DNA of 48,678 nucleotides from JAFGUF01 sp040883315 (GCA_040883315.1 JBFLKU010000021.1:1-48678), one strand, 5' to 3'; positions 37,092 to 45,428 are shown, numbered from the stretch's first letter. The notes: generated from the sequence alone by a model not told the origin. Numbers and translations are program-made.

Positions 37092-37874
37092 TTAGTTGCC
37101 CCAATATCCGCCATCAACCGGGATATTCGCTGCTGTCACAAAGTCTGATGCCTCGCTTGCTAGAAATATGCACATTCCAACAAAATCTTCAGGCTCACCA
37201 AGTCTGCCGATAGGAATGCGCTTTAGGAAATTTTGATATACATTATCATCATGGAACATCCACTCTGTTAGCGGGCTTCTGAACACTGTCGGATTAAATG
37301 TATTCACGGTTATTCCGTTTGCACCAAAATCACACGCGAGTGACTGCCCTAGCAAATCAACAGCACCTTTTGATGTGGAATAGCCTGTGTAGTTTTTCAT
37401 TCCTCTTTGGCTGCGTGCTGATGATGTTATCACCATTTTACCGCCTTTACCCTGTTCTACCATTTCTTTTCCTGCATATTTAGCAAAAAGATAAACGCCT
37501 TTTACGTTTGCATCCATCATTTGCTGCCAGTCAGCTGTGTCCTGCTCCAAAATATGCTTTGGTTTGGATAACCCGTGGCAAGCACACAATATATTCACTT
37601 CTCCAAATTCTTTTACTGTATCAGCCACAATGCGGATTACATCCTCTTCAATTGCTGGGTCGCCTGCGCAGTATGCGCATTCGATGCCTTCTGCTCTCAT
37701 TTCTTCAACCAACGCTTTTAGCTTTTCTTCATTTCTGCCTGTGCACATCACTTTAGCACCTGCATATCCATATCCTTTTGCAATTGCACTTCCTAAAGAC
37801 CCGGTTGCGCCTGTAACTATAGCAGCTTTTCCTTCTATGCTAAAAAGGTTCTTTACAAAATCTCTTGATACCAT
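37092..37874 (-). CDS. SDR oxidoreductase; probable phloroglucinol reductase
   Basis: This 260-aa classical SDR has TGATGSLG (21-28) and R47 after a glycine, favouring NADPH. The NNAG-like motif is altered to CACHG at 97-101. Active-site residues are S152, Y165 and K169. SDRs of this size reduce phloroglucinol to dihydrophloroglucinol in anaerobic polyphenol degraders, and the following three genes supply the next three steps. Without context it would be named a generic 3-oxoacyl reductase-like SDR. GGAGGAATAG precedes the ATG. Confidence 0.72.
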   Translation of the reverse strand: MVSRDFVKNLFSIEGKAAIVTGATGSLGSAIAKGYGYAGAKVMCTGRNEEKLKALVEEMRAEGIECAYCAGDPAIEEDVIRIVADTVKEFGEVNILCACHGLSKPKHILEQDTADWQQMMDANVKGVYLFAKYAGKEMVEQGKGGKMVITSSARSQRGMKNYTGYSTSKGAVDLLGQSLACDFGANGITVNTFNPTVFRSPLTEWMFHDDNVYQNFLKRIPIGRLGEPEDFVGMCIFLASEASDFVTAANIPVDGGYWGN

Positions 37875-37888
37875 TTTCTATTCCTCCA

Positions 37889-38239
37889 CTATGCGTCTGG
37901 ATAGTTGATAACAACTAGCATTGTTGCTGGTTTGTTTGAATCATTTATCAAGTCTCTTCCTTCAAATGGCTTGAAAGAAATCGATTCATTTTCATGAATA
38001 ACATACTTGTTGCCTGCTTTATCCTTCACAGTCATCTCACCTGATAGTACATAATAGACTTTCTCCAGCGGATTGTCTTCGTATGCATACTCCGCTCCAC
38101 CGCCCGGCAAAAAAGTGGACAAGCCAACCCAGAACTTCTCAGCTCCTGTTTCCTCTTTGCCATGTATGCGCATAGCCGTCATACCAAAATGCCCCGGTGC
38201 TGCATAAGCCTTCAATTCTTCAATTGTTCTTTTTATCAT
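37889..38239 (-). CDS. Small single-domain cupin protein
   Basis: This 116-aa protein is a single cupin with GGGAEYAYEDNPLEKVYYVLSG as the first conserved stretch. The second stretch is ENESISFKPFEG. Usual metal-binding histidines are largely missing from the first motif (Glu is present), so it may bind metal weakly or not at all. It lies between the CoA-transferase genes and the SDR gene in the same operon. Its role is unknown; binding or tautomerising a phenolic or cyclic ketone is one idea, with no direct evidence. AAGGAG precedes the ATG. Confidence 0.75.
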   Translation of the reverse strand: MIKRTIEELKAYAAPGHFGMTAMRIHGKEETGAEKFWVGLSTFLPGGGAEYAYEDNPLEKVYYVLSGEMTVKDKAGNKYVIHENESISFKPFEGRDLINDSNKPATMLVVINYPDA

Positions 38240-38285
38240 AGAACTTTCTCCTTCTCTTTTATTATCCCAAATTTATCGATTCATT

Positions 38286-38930
38286 TTATATAGTACCCTC
38301 AGGTACAATAATATTCGCCTCCGTTGCCTCTATCACATCCTGAAGTGTATATCCTGGAGCTATTTCCCTTAAAACAAGTTGTTTATTTATTATTTCCAGT
38401 ACAGCTCTTTCTGTCACAATCATATTCACCTGATTTTTAGCTGTTAGAGGAAGATTGCATTTATTTAAAATCTTTGGCTGTCCGTCTTTGTTCAAGTGAT
38501 CCATCGCTATAATCACTTTTCTGGCACCAACTACCAAATCCATAGCTCCCCCCATACCAGTCACTTTCTTTCCCGGTACCATCCAGCTTGCCAAATTGCC
38601 CTCTGCATCCACCTCCAGTGCTCCAAGCACTGTAATGTCCAAATGTCCTCCTCGTATAATAGAGAAAGATAAAACACTGTCAAAATATGCAGCTCCATCT
38701 ACTGCCGTCACATAATTGCCTCCGGCGTCTAGGCAATTGATATCTTCACTGCCCTCTTTTGCTTTTGATCCCAGCCCCAAAACACCATTTTCCGAATGCA
38801 GCATAACATTTACATTTTCAGGTATAAAATTTGCAACCATTGTTGGCATCCCGATACCAAGATTTACATAATCTCCGTCTTTAAATTCCTGAGCTATTCG
38901 CCATGCTATATACTCTCTTCCTGTGTACAT
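38286..38930 (-). CDS. atoA: Acetoacetate/3-oxoacid CoA-transferase, subunit B
   Basis: This protein of about 214 aa has GIGMPTMVANF and the catalytic motif LHSENGVLGLG with E47, the glutamate that forms the CoA thioester in class I CoA-transferases. It should activate acetoacetate (or another short acid) using acyl-CoA. Its ATG at 38930 overlaps the stop region of the alpha subunit, with AAAGGTGGG upstream; the frame to 38939 would use GTG. The two subunits are adjacent, as is normal for AtoD-AtoA. In this pathway it turns the acetoacetate released by the BKACE lyase into acetoacetyl-CoA. Confidence 0.88.
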   Translation of the reverse strand: MYTGREYIAWRIAQEFKDGDYVNLGIGMPTMVANFIPENVNVMLHSENGVLGLGSKAKEGSEDINCLDAGGNYVTAVDGAAYFDSVLSFSIIRGGHLDITVLGALEVDAEGNLASWMVPGKKVTGMGGAMDLVVGARKVIIAMDHLNKDGQPKILNKCNLPLTAKNQVNMIVTERAVLEIINKQLVLREIAPGYTLQDVIEATEANIIVPEGTI

Positions 38931-38931
38931 A

Positions 38932-39585
38932 TTAAGCACCCACCTTTACTATTGCATCTACAAAAACTCCGGGAACAGTAATCAAATTAGGATCTATCTG
39001 CCCTGCTTCTACATATTCTTCAACCTGTGCCACAACATAATCTGCAGCCATCGCCATAGCACAATTGAAATTCCTTGATGTACCCTCAACTACTAAATTA
39101 CCAGCAGAATCTGCTGTCTTTGCTTTTATTAGTGCAACATCAGCTTTTAGCGGAAGCTCCAAAAGATATTCCCTGTCATCTATTTTCATCTTCTGCTTGC
39201 CTTCTTCTACAATAGTGCCTACTCCAGTTGGTGTAAGTATTCCGCCCAATCCGGCACCACCAGCGCGAATTCTTTCTGCCAGAGTGCCTTGAGGGCAAAG
39301 CTCCACTTCCACTTCGCCGCTCATCATAGTGCGGCCTGTTTCGGGATTTGCACCTATATATGAAGCTATAACTTTTTTTATTTTTCCGGATAGACTCAGC
39401 TGATAGTGCTGGCAGTCCTTTGTGCCTGTGTCACTAGAAATAATAGTCAATTCATCTGCTGATGTTTCAATCAAAGCTTTCACCAGATGCTGTGGATTTC
39501 CACCATATAAAAATCCACCAATCATGATAATATCTCCGCTTTTAACCTTTTCTAATGCTTCTTTAGCTGTAATTGGTTCTTTCAT
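38932..39585 (-). CDS. atoD: Acetoacetate/3-oxoacid CoA-transferase, subunit A
   Basis: This protein of about 217 aa has the class I alpha-subunit pattern: GDIIMIGGFLYGGNPQHL, ELCPQGTLAERIRAGGAG and a segment TPTGVGT. GGGAG lies 5 nt before the ATG at 39585; the frame to 39591 starts with GTG. First gene of the second catabolic operon, about 190 nt after the intrinsic terminator that ends the transporter operon. A palindrome at 39685-39698 lies in its leader region and is a candidate operator. Confidence 0.88.
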   Translation of the reverse strand: MKEPITAKEALEKVKSGDIIMIGGFLYGGNPQHLVKALIETSADELTIISSDTGTKDCQHYQLSLSGKIKKVIASYIGANPETGRTMMSGEVEVELCPQGTLAERIRAGGAGLGGILTPTGVGTIVEEGKQKMKIDDREYLLELPLKADVALIKAKTADSAGNLVVEGTSRNFNCAMAMAADYVVAQVEEYVEAGQIDPNLITVPGVFVDAIVKVGA

Positions 39586-39684
39586 AAGCACTCCCTATAT
39601 TTTTCAATAAATCAAAATTTTTCTTCTTTATGTGTAGTCATAGTCCTAAATGTGCCTATATTTATAATAAAAATAATATATAAT

Positions 39685-39698
39685 AATTTCGTGAAATT
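39685..39698. promoter_or_regulatory. Palindrome AATTTC-GT-GAAATT upstream of the CoA-transferase operon
   Basis: Perfect 6-bp arms around a 2-nt centre, 100 nt upstream of the atoD start and just past the transporter terminator. The position suits a repressor or activator site for the second operon. No convincing sigma-70 hexamer pair could be fixed in this very AT-rich stretch, so the promoter itself is not called. Confidence 0.4.
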
Positions 39699-39770
39699 TC
39701 TAAAATATGATCTAACTTGCAGTTTTAGCTACAGTCAGGATATGAGTTATTTGTCTATATGTTTATAAAA

Positions 39771-39795
39771 GTGTTTCGGGTATAACCCGAAACAC
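39771..39795 (-). terminator. Intrinsic terminator after the transporter binding-protein gene
   Basis: Perfect 11-bp stem GTGTTTCGGGT / ACCCGAAACAC with a 3-nt loop, 17 nt after the stop of the binding-protein gene. It is followed on the minus strand by TTTTAT. The other side is also T-rich. It ends the deglycosidase-transporter operon, or allows partial read-through to the CoA-transferase operon. Confidence 0.85.
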
Positions 39796-39812
39796 AATTA
39801 TTTTTTAATGGC

Positions 39813-40892
39813 TTATTCGAAATCTTCTTCTGTTACTGAAAGAACATTTCCTGTTTCAATATATTCAAGAACAGTGTCATCATAGACAAAGATATTTGCA
39901 GCAAATCTGTCATATCCTTGTTCATATGTTCCATCAAGAACACCATAGGCTACAATTACCATATCATCAACTGTCACTTCTATACCGCCTGTAACTATTG
40001 TACCGCGCATTGGTGATTCGTCAGTTGCTGAAAGGATGATTGGATCGAATATTTCCATTCCGCCGTTAGCTGTGAAGATACCCATTTCTGAATAATCAGT
40101 TACAGGTGAGCTCATTGCTGTGAAGTAGTTGTTCATTCCTAGAGCTGTAGCACTATTAACTGTCAAGAAAACTTTTACTTCTGGATTGCTTGTGTAAAGA
40201 GTTTCAGCAGCCATAACACCGCCTTCTACAGTTTCATCGTTGTTTTCATATACTGTAACAACTTTAGCTTTTGGGCAAAAATCAGCAAAATTTCTTAAAA
40301 TATCGCCTTGCTCTTTTGTGCTTTCTACGTTGTCTCTTGTAATAACAGCACATGGTACTGAGCCGTCTTCAGCATCCGGGAAAGTATCTTCTATCCATTT
40401 AGCTGCTAGCTTGGCCTCTGCGATTGCTAGTCCTACATTGTCTGCTTTTAGGCATGCATCATATTGTGTTAGAGGCTCTACAAAGCCAATTACCTTAATA
40501 CCTGCATCCATTGCTTGCTCAACAACAGATCCTAATGGTTCTGCACTAACTGCCCAAATCAAGATAACGTCTTTCTCCATAGCTATGAAGTTTTCAACTG
40601 CTGTGATTTGAGTTTGTGGATTGAATTCACCGTTTGCAACGTCAACATCCCAACCAAGATCTGTGAAACGAGCTTCAAACTCTGCTTTTAGGCCTTCGAA
40701 AAATTCATTTCCTAAGCCAATCATAACGAAGCCAATACTCATTTCTTCTGCTGGCTCTTGAACAACTGCCTCATCTGTTGCCACATCACCTTGTGCAGCT
40801 GGGTCGTTTTCTTTTACAGGTTCTTCTTTGTTGCAGCCAATTAATGTGAATGCAAAAAGTATAACCATTACAAATAAAAGAATCTTTTTCAT
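39813..40892 (-). CDS. ABC transporter substrate-binding lipoprotein (RbsB-like)
   Basis: This 359-aa protein has a lipoprotein signal, MKKILLFVMVILFAF then TLIGC as lipobox, and a Glu/Asp-rich linker. Its body follows the periplasmic-binding fold typical of RbsB/TreB-like sugar-binding proteins, such as MSIGFVMIGLGNEFF and NPQTQITAVENFIAMEKDVILI. It should capture the substrate outside the cell and deliver it to the permease. It is the last gene of the transporter unit, in the order ATPase, permease, binding protein. The ligand is probably a glycoside or sugar, by context. GGAGG precedes the ATG. Confidence 0.87.
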   Translation of the reverse strand: MKKILLFVMVILFAFTLIGCNKEEPVKENDPAAQGDVATDEAVVQEPAEEMSIGFVMIGLGNEFFEGLKAEFEARFTDLGWDVDVANGEFNPQTQITAVENFIAMEKDVILIWAVSAEPLGSVVEQAMDAGIKVIGFVEPLTQYDACLKADNVGLAIAEAKLAAKWIEDTFPDAEDGSVPCAVITRDNVESTKEQGDILRNFADFCPKAKVVTVYENNDETVEGGVMAAETLYTSNPEVKVFLTVNSATALGMNNYFTAMSSPVTDYSEMGIFTANGGMEIFDPIILSATDESPMRGTIVTGGIEVTVDDMVIVAYGVLDGTYEQGYDRFAANIFVYDDTVLEYIETGNVLSVTEEDFE

Positions 40893-41050
40893 TTTGTCTC
40901 CTCCTTTTTTTCAATGTCATAATAGATATGGCATTGTATAGATAAGTAATTTGCAAATAAATCCATGTAATTATATTTCAGTTAAATACTCTTCCTTCTT
41001 TTCTGCGCTATGCTTAAAAAAGCAAGTGCAAAAGTTATCCTTGAAATTAA

Positions 41051-41998
41051 TTAAACAGCCTTCATATTGCGATTACTTAAATAGATCGAAATCAACATAA
41101 TTGCGCCTTTTGTTATATACTGAGGATATGTGCCCAGCCCTACTAGCTGCATGCCATTTGAAAGCACGCCTAGAACAAAAACAGCAACTATGACTTTCCA
41201 TAGCACGCCTTCGCCGCCTTTAAGAGCAACTCCGGCTAATACACATGCTGTAATCCCTGTGAAAGTCAAATCTGGTCCCATTGTTGAGTCTGCAGAGCCT
41301 GAACGTGATGAAATCAAAACAGATGCGATTCCCACCAGCACTCCGCCCATAATGTACGCAATCATCTTTATCTTATTAACATTTAGTCCTGCTAGCCTTG
41401 ATGCCTCAGGATTGTCACCAACTGCATATATATGTCTTCCTAAATATGTTTTATTCAAAATATAGCCAGTTATTAGCAATACAACAATGAATATAATTGC
41501 ATTAAACGGAAGCCATCCAAATAGTCTTCCCTGTCCAATATACATATAGGATCTTGGCAAATTGTAGTATACTTTTGATTCACTTATCAAATATGATAAT
41601 CCTTGAAACACTGCCATAGTACCCAATGAAATAATCATTGTATGGCTTTTTAGTTTTTGTGCCAGATATCCGTTGAATGTTCCCATAATAACGCATGCAA
41701 ATATTCCGATTAGGATTGATGCCCATACAGGCACTGCCCATACGCTAATAGACTTTGCTATTAAAACAGATGCCACAGAAATCTGATATCCAATAGAAAG
41801 ATCCACACCGCCGCTTACCATCAGAACCAAAACTGCCGCTGCCAAAACCGCTACATGTATGTTTTGTACCAATACGTTAGTTATATTCATCTGTGTAAAA
41901 AACTTATCACTCAACAGCGAAAAAAGTATAACACTTACAATCAAAAGTATAACTAAGGAAATATTAGATATTTGGTTTGAAATTTTTGAGTTTTTCAT
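41051..41998 (-). CDS. ABC transporter permease (RbsC-like)
   Basis: This permease of about 315 aa has 8 to 10 hydrophobic helices and the RbsC core, VSGGVDLSIGYQISV, MGTFNGYLAQKL and RLAGLNVNKIKMIAY. It forms the membrane channel for the importer. I chose ATG at 41998, which has GGAG 10-13 nt upstream; alternatives are ATG at 42016 and TTG at 42034, the last directly after the ATPase stop. The gene overlaps or abuts the ATPase gene, as usual for coupled transport genes. Confidence 0.86.
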   Translation of the reverse strand: MKNSKISNQISNISLVILLIVSVILFSLLSDKFFTQMNITNVLVQNIHVAVLAAAVLVLMVSGGVDLSIGYQISVASVLIAKSISVWAVPVWASILIGIFACVIMGTFNGYLAQKLKSHTMIISLGTMAVFQGLSYLISESKVYYNLPRSYMYIGQGRLFGWLPFNAIIFIVVLLITGYILNKTYLGRHIYAVGDNPEASRLAGLNVNKIKMIAYIMGGVLVGIASVLISSRSGSADSTMGPDLTFTGITACVLAGVALKGGEGVLWKVIVAVFVLGVLSNGMQLVGLGTYPQYITKGAIMLISIYLSNRNMKAV

Positions 41999-42034
41999 TT
42001 TGAGTTTTCTCTCCATCCTTTTCTTCTTTGTCAA

Positions 42035-43516
42035 TTATTTAATACCAGAAGCATACTCCAGTATACGTTCTTGTGAGAATTCATCACGAGTGAGATGTCC
42101 TGTTTGCTCACCCTCATGTAACACTATTATCCTTTCGGACATTCCTAAAAGCTCTTCCATGTCCGAAGAAACCATAATTATTGATTTGCCTTGCTTTGTC
42201 AGGTCAATCATCATTGTGTATATGTCATACCTTGCTCCAACATCAATTCCTCTTGTTGGTTCATCAAATATCAATATTTCAGGCTCTATCGCCAGCACCT
42301 TGCTGACAACAACTTTTTGCTGATTGCCGCCTGATAAATTAGATACCAGCTGATTAAGCGATGGAGTCTTTATCTTTACTGCGTCACGGTATTTTTCAGC
42401 CTGCTTCATTTCGGCCTTGCGGTCTACTTTCATTCCTCGACTTATTCTTTTTAAGCTGGATATTGAAACATTCCAGTAAATCGGCTTATCTATAAAGCAT
42501 CCCTGCCATTTTCTGTCCTCAGGTATAATACCGATTCCTGCTGCAAGCGCATCACTTGGAGATTTTATATCCACTTCCTTGCCTTTTATGTATACTTTTC
42601 CACCAGTTTTTGGTTCGGCACCAAGGATAAGATGCATCAACTCTGTCCTGCCTGCACCTACCAGCCCTGCAAAGCCAAGTATTTCACCTTTGTGTAATTC
42701 AAAGTTTATGTTTTCTAGCCCATTGCCGCTAAGATTTTCAACCCTAAGCATCTTTTCTTTTTGTGCTGGCCCTTTCGGGGGATAGGCCTCTGATAAATCA
42801 CGTCCTACCATCAGGCTTATTAGTTGGTTTTTATCTGTATCTTCAATGTTTTCTGTAGTTATATATTTTCCGTCTCTGAGCACTGAAACATTGTCACATA
42901 TCTCAAATAGTTCTTCTAGCCTGTGAGAGATATAAATAACCGTTACCCCTTCTTTTTTCAGTCTCCTAATGTTTTCAAACAGATATTTTTGCTCTTCCAC
43001 AGTAATAGCTGCTGTAGGTTCATCCATTATAATTACCTCAGCCTTCTTCACCACTGCCTTCGCTATCTCTATAACTTGTCTGTTTGCTATTGAGAGGTCT
43101 CTCATCAGAGCATCCGATGGAATTGAACAATTAAAACTGTCTAAAAGCTCTTTGGTCCTTTTGTGCAGCTCTTTATCATCCATTTGTATTTTGCTTCCGC
43201 CTATATTCATACCAAGAAAGATATTGTCAGCTACCGTCAGGGCTTCTAGCTGTATCAATTCCTGATAAACAACTGCTATTCCCTTTTCTATCGCTAGTCT
43301 AGGGTTCATTTCCGAGTATTCTTCTCCGTTGATACTGATTGTTCCCGAATCCGGTTTTTCTGCACCTGAAATAATCTTAATAAATGTGGATTTTCCTGCA
43401 CCGTTTTCGCCAACAATTGCATGAACTTCTCCACTTTTAAAAGTCATAGATACATCGTCTAATGCCTTTACACCTGGATATGTTTTTACTATGTTGCTTA
43501 ATTTTAACTCTATCAC
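42035..43516 (-). CDS. ABC transporter ATPase, two-domain (RbsA-like)
   Basis: This 493-aa protein has two ATP-binding cassettes. The first has GENGAGKST (36-44), LSIANRQ and IIMDEPT. The second has the degenerate loop GLVGAGRTE, LSGGNQQ and IFDEPTRGIDVGA. This is the RbsA/MglA pattern for sugar importers. The start is GTG with AGGAGGAGAAACTC ahead, which is unusually strong for a GTG start. It is 301 nt downstream of the deglycosidase beta gene, so it may have its own promoter. It energises uptake. Confidence 0.92.
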   Translation of the reverse strand: MIELKLSNIVKTYPGVKALDDVSMTFKSGEVHAIVGENGAGKSTFIKIISGAEKPDSGTISINGEEYSEMNPRLAIEKGIAVVYQELIQLEALTVADNIFLGMNIGGSKIQMDDKELHKRTKELLDSFNCSIPSDALMRDLSIANRQVIEIAKAVVKKAEVIIMDEPTAAITVEEQKYLFENIRRLKKEGVTVIYISHRLEELFEICDNVSVLRDGKYITTENIEDTDKNQLISLMVGRDLSEAYPPKGPAQKEKMLRVENLSGNGLENINFELHKGEILGFAGLVGAGRTELMHLILGAEPKTGGKVYIKGKEVDIKSPSDALAAGIGIIPEDRKWQGCFIDKPIYWNVSISSLKRISRGMKVDRKAEMKQAEKYRDAVKIKTPSLNQLVSNLSGGNQQKVVVSKVLAIEPEILIFDEPTRGIDVGARYDIYTMMIDLTKQGKSIIMVSSDMEELLGMSERIIVLHEGEQTGHLTRDEFSQERILEYASGIK

Positions 43517-43817
43517 GAGTTTCTCCTCCTATTACCAATCTGACTTCTTTAAATTAAATATAAAAGCATAAAACTCTAAATCCCACTTGTATGCCTTTAT
43601 GTTTGCAATTCTATCCATGCTCACTTTCTACATTTTATCTGCTTTGTCACTGCTATACTATGCTAATATTGCTTATAATATCTCAGCTTTTTGCTTATCT
43701 TATGCGGAACATTCGCTTTTGTATAGTATAGGATAAAAATCATACATGAATAATTGTCTCTACGAATAACCCTAACTATATTCAAAGTTTATTTTATAAT
43801 GAGGTTTTTGCTTTTTC
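43517..43817. other. 301-nt intergenic stretch between transporter and deglycosidase genes
   Basis: No gene was seen. The sequence is AT-rich and contains partial repeats GCTATACTATGC and GTATAGTATAGG in opposite sense, about 70 nt apart, and the string ATAATTGTCTCTAC, which is reminiscent of the candidate regulator half-site ATATTATTGTC. No strong hairpin with a T-tract and no clear promoter pair were found. The gap suggests a separate promoter for the transporter genes, but I cannot locate it. Confidence 0.45.
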
Positions 43818-44210
43818 CTAGCTTATTTTTATCTGCCGAGTCGCTGCCCCACTAAACGGAACGGGTATATATGCAACACGCACAGCAACCTCGAAAGTAA
43901 CCTCATGAGATCCTTTTGGCAATCCACCCGGGTATTCAAAAAACACCGTGGCTTCTTGTCCATATTCCCATTTATATGCTGTTACTGTTTCCATCTCTTT
44001 AAGAGTGAACCATTCTTCTTCATCAGTAGAAAATCTTATATCTTCTTTGGGTATCTCTTTTCCATCAACAATAATGTTTATATTGTGTATCATAGAAAGA
44101 GGAATACCCCTGTAGTATGTTATATAGGTCTTTAAACTATATCCTTCCACTTTTTTGTCTTTTACAACAGGCTTCAATTCTCCACTGCACCATACATAAC
44201 TATCAAACAT
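43818..44210 (-). CDS. C-glycoside deglycosidase beta subunit (DUF6379 family)
   Basis: This 130-aa protein, with YYRGIPLSM at 32-40, is rich in beta strands. The later PGGLPKGSHEVTF and AYIPVPFSG motifs match the small beta-sandwich subunit of known C-glycoside deglycosidases (CarBC, DgpBC, DfgAB types), also known as DUF6379. It forms a heteromer with the TIM-barrel subunit encoded 13 nt upstream and shapes its active site. A perfect AAGGAGGT ribosome site precedes the ATG, so production may match that of the alpha subunit. The pairing makes the family call much stronger than the small size alone would. Confidence 0.85.
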   Translation of the reverse strand: MFDSYVWCSGELKPVVKDKKVEGYSLKTYITYYRGIPLSMIHNINIIVDGKEIPKEDIRFSTDEEEWFTLKEMETVTAYKWEYGQEATVFFEYPGGLPKGSHEVTFEVAVRVAYIPVPFSGAATRQIKIS

Positions 44211-44223
44211 GAAGATACCTCCT

Positions 44224-45219
44224 TTATTCAGAAATTAGCCTTTTAAGCAATTCCTGATGTCTCTTTACTTGTTCCAATTCGTTTGTCGGTTCTCCCGGAA
44301 TCACAAATCGGCTTCCTTCATACTCTGTAGAAATATATCCATCATAATCGTTGTCTTTTAGAAATTTAACAATTTCATCATAAGGGATAGAATATTCTGT
44401 GCCGTCATCTGTCATTTCATATATTTTCCCATGTATATGCTTAACATATGGCATATATGGTTTTAGTATTTCCAAGCTTGAATTCTCATATCCAAATGAG
44501 AATAGTCCGTATTGAATATCTGCTTCACTTTTGGCAAGTTTTTTCATATCATTCGGCAGTTCGGTGCTGCCATAGTGCTGCAGCGGATCCATCCCGTTTT
44601 CAAACAAAGTATCTACAAATGCTATTATTTCGTCACTAGTTCCCATATGCCTAAAGTATCCTTTCGGCATACGCGGATGGCGCCTATTGAAAATGCCCAT
44701 ATCTGGTATTAATCCTAAATATTCTGATTCAACTTCAAACATCAAATCAATGAATTCTTTTGTAAGCGGGTTATCGAAACTCATTCCACCGTGAACTTCC
44801 AATCCCATTGTAATGCCGTACTTTTCACAATGCACCAATGCGTCCTCAATTATATTTACAGGAGTCAAAGAGACAAGTCTAAGCATCCTAAATCCCAGTC
44901 TGTCTGCCAGCTCTATTTCGTTTATCAGCAGCTGCAGATTTTCCTTTCTTGTCAATACTCTGTTTTTATATAGTGTGGAATTTATAAATATGTCATTGCA
45001 TACAGGCTTCACTTTGTATGTATTCATCATTCTGTCCCACTCTTTTAATGTGCTATCATCTGGAAAAGGTGCCTTATGCATCATCTGATCAGAAATAAAT
45101 TCAAATCCCTCCACCTCGGTGGCATCCAGCCATTTGAAAATATCATCCAATTTCATTCTGCCTCTGCAATATTCGTCCTGAAGACTATATAGAGATACAG
45201 ATCTTTTTATTTTGCTCAT
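44224..45219 (-). CDS. C-glycoside deglycosidase alpha subunit (sugar isomerase-like TIM barrel)
   Basis: This protein of about 331 aa begins MSKIKRSVSLYSLQDEYCRG, the signature start of deglycosidase alpha subunits. Candidate metal ligands are E141 (LEVHGG), D173 (IPDMGIF), H263 (KHIHGKIYE) and E299 (STEYEG); H143 is a likely base. The enzyme removes the sugar from a 3-keto C- or O-glycoside by beta-elimination, giving the aglycone. Other members of the xylose-isomerase-like superfamily are less likely because of the paired beta subunit. The ATG at 45219 has GGTGA ahead; the frame to 45243 uses TTG. It is the first gene of the operon, opposite the AraC gene. The oxidoreductase expected to form the keto-glycoside is not in the window. 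Confidence 0.86.
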   Translation of the reverse strand: MSKIKRSVSLYSLQDEYCRGRMKLDDIFKWLDATEVEGFEFISDQMMHKAPFPDDSTLKEWDRMMNTYKVKPVCNDIFINSTLYKNRVLTRKENLQLLINEIELADRLGFRMLRLVSLTPVNIIEDALVHCEKYGITMGLEVHGGMSFDNPLTKEFIDLMFEVESEYLGLIPDMGIFNRRHPRMPKGYFRHMGTSDEIIAFVDTLFENGMDPLQHYGSTELPNDMKKLAKSEADIQYGLFSFGYENSSLEILKPYMPYVKHIHGKIYEMTDDGTEYSIPYDEIVKFLKDNDYDGYISTEYEGSRFVIPGEPTNELEQVKRHQELLKRLISE

Positions 45220-45276
45220 TTTATCACCGACCTTTTTGTCCAATAATATACATATACTTCTCTACTTTGGACTTTT

Positions 45277-45282
45277 ATTATA
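45277..45282 (-). promoter_or_regulatory. -10 element of the deglycosidase operon promoter
   Basis: TATAAT on the minus strand, about 60 nt before the alpha-subunit ATG. No good -35 hexamer lies 16 to 18 nt upstream, which fits a promoter that needs an activator such as the divergent AraC protein. Confidence 0.5.
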
Positions 45283-45386
45283 TACCCACTATAGGTTAAT
45301 TACATCATAAAAATATGGGGATTTATATTCAATATTTTGTGTTTTTTATCCATTTCAGTCATTTTTACAAACTTTGGAAATAATAT

Positions 45387-45413
45387 GACAATAATATTAT
45401 TGATATTATTGTC
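45387..45413. promoter_or_regulatory. Candidate regulator operator: 27-bp inverted repeat with extra half-site
   Basis: Perfect 11-bp arms GACAATAATAT and ATATTATTGTC around TATTG. A third, near-identical half-site ATATTATCGTC occurs at 45422-45432 in the same orientation as the right arm, 19 nt from start to start. That is a tandem spacing typical of AraC-type sites. The array overlaps the -35 and -10 of the regulator promoter, so the AraC protein may repress itself and activate the divergent operon. Confidence 0.65.
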
Positions 45414-45428
45414 TTTCTATGATATTAT
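45400..45428 (+). promoter_or_regulatory. Promoter of the AraC-type regulator gene
   Basis: TTGATA at 45400-45405, 17 nt, then TATTAT at 45423-45428. Transcription would begin near 45435, and AGGAGG at 45444-45449 precedes the ATG at 45456 by 6 nt. The -35 is inside the inverted repeat and the -10 is inside the third half-site. Confidence 0.65.

Noticed and set aside
28312..39585. Lysine fermentation operon (suggested by BKACE, CoA-transferase and thiolase)
   Set aside because: No aminomutase, diaminohexanoate dehydrogenase or ammonia-lyase genes, and the BKACE enzyme has Trp where Kce has the amine-binding Glu.
43517..43817. Riboswitch or terminator between the deglycosidase and transporter genes
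   Set aside because: No stable hairpin, no T-tract and no known aptamer pattern could be recognised; the short inverted strings are AT-rich.
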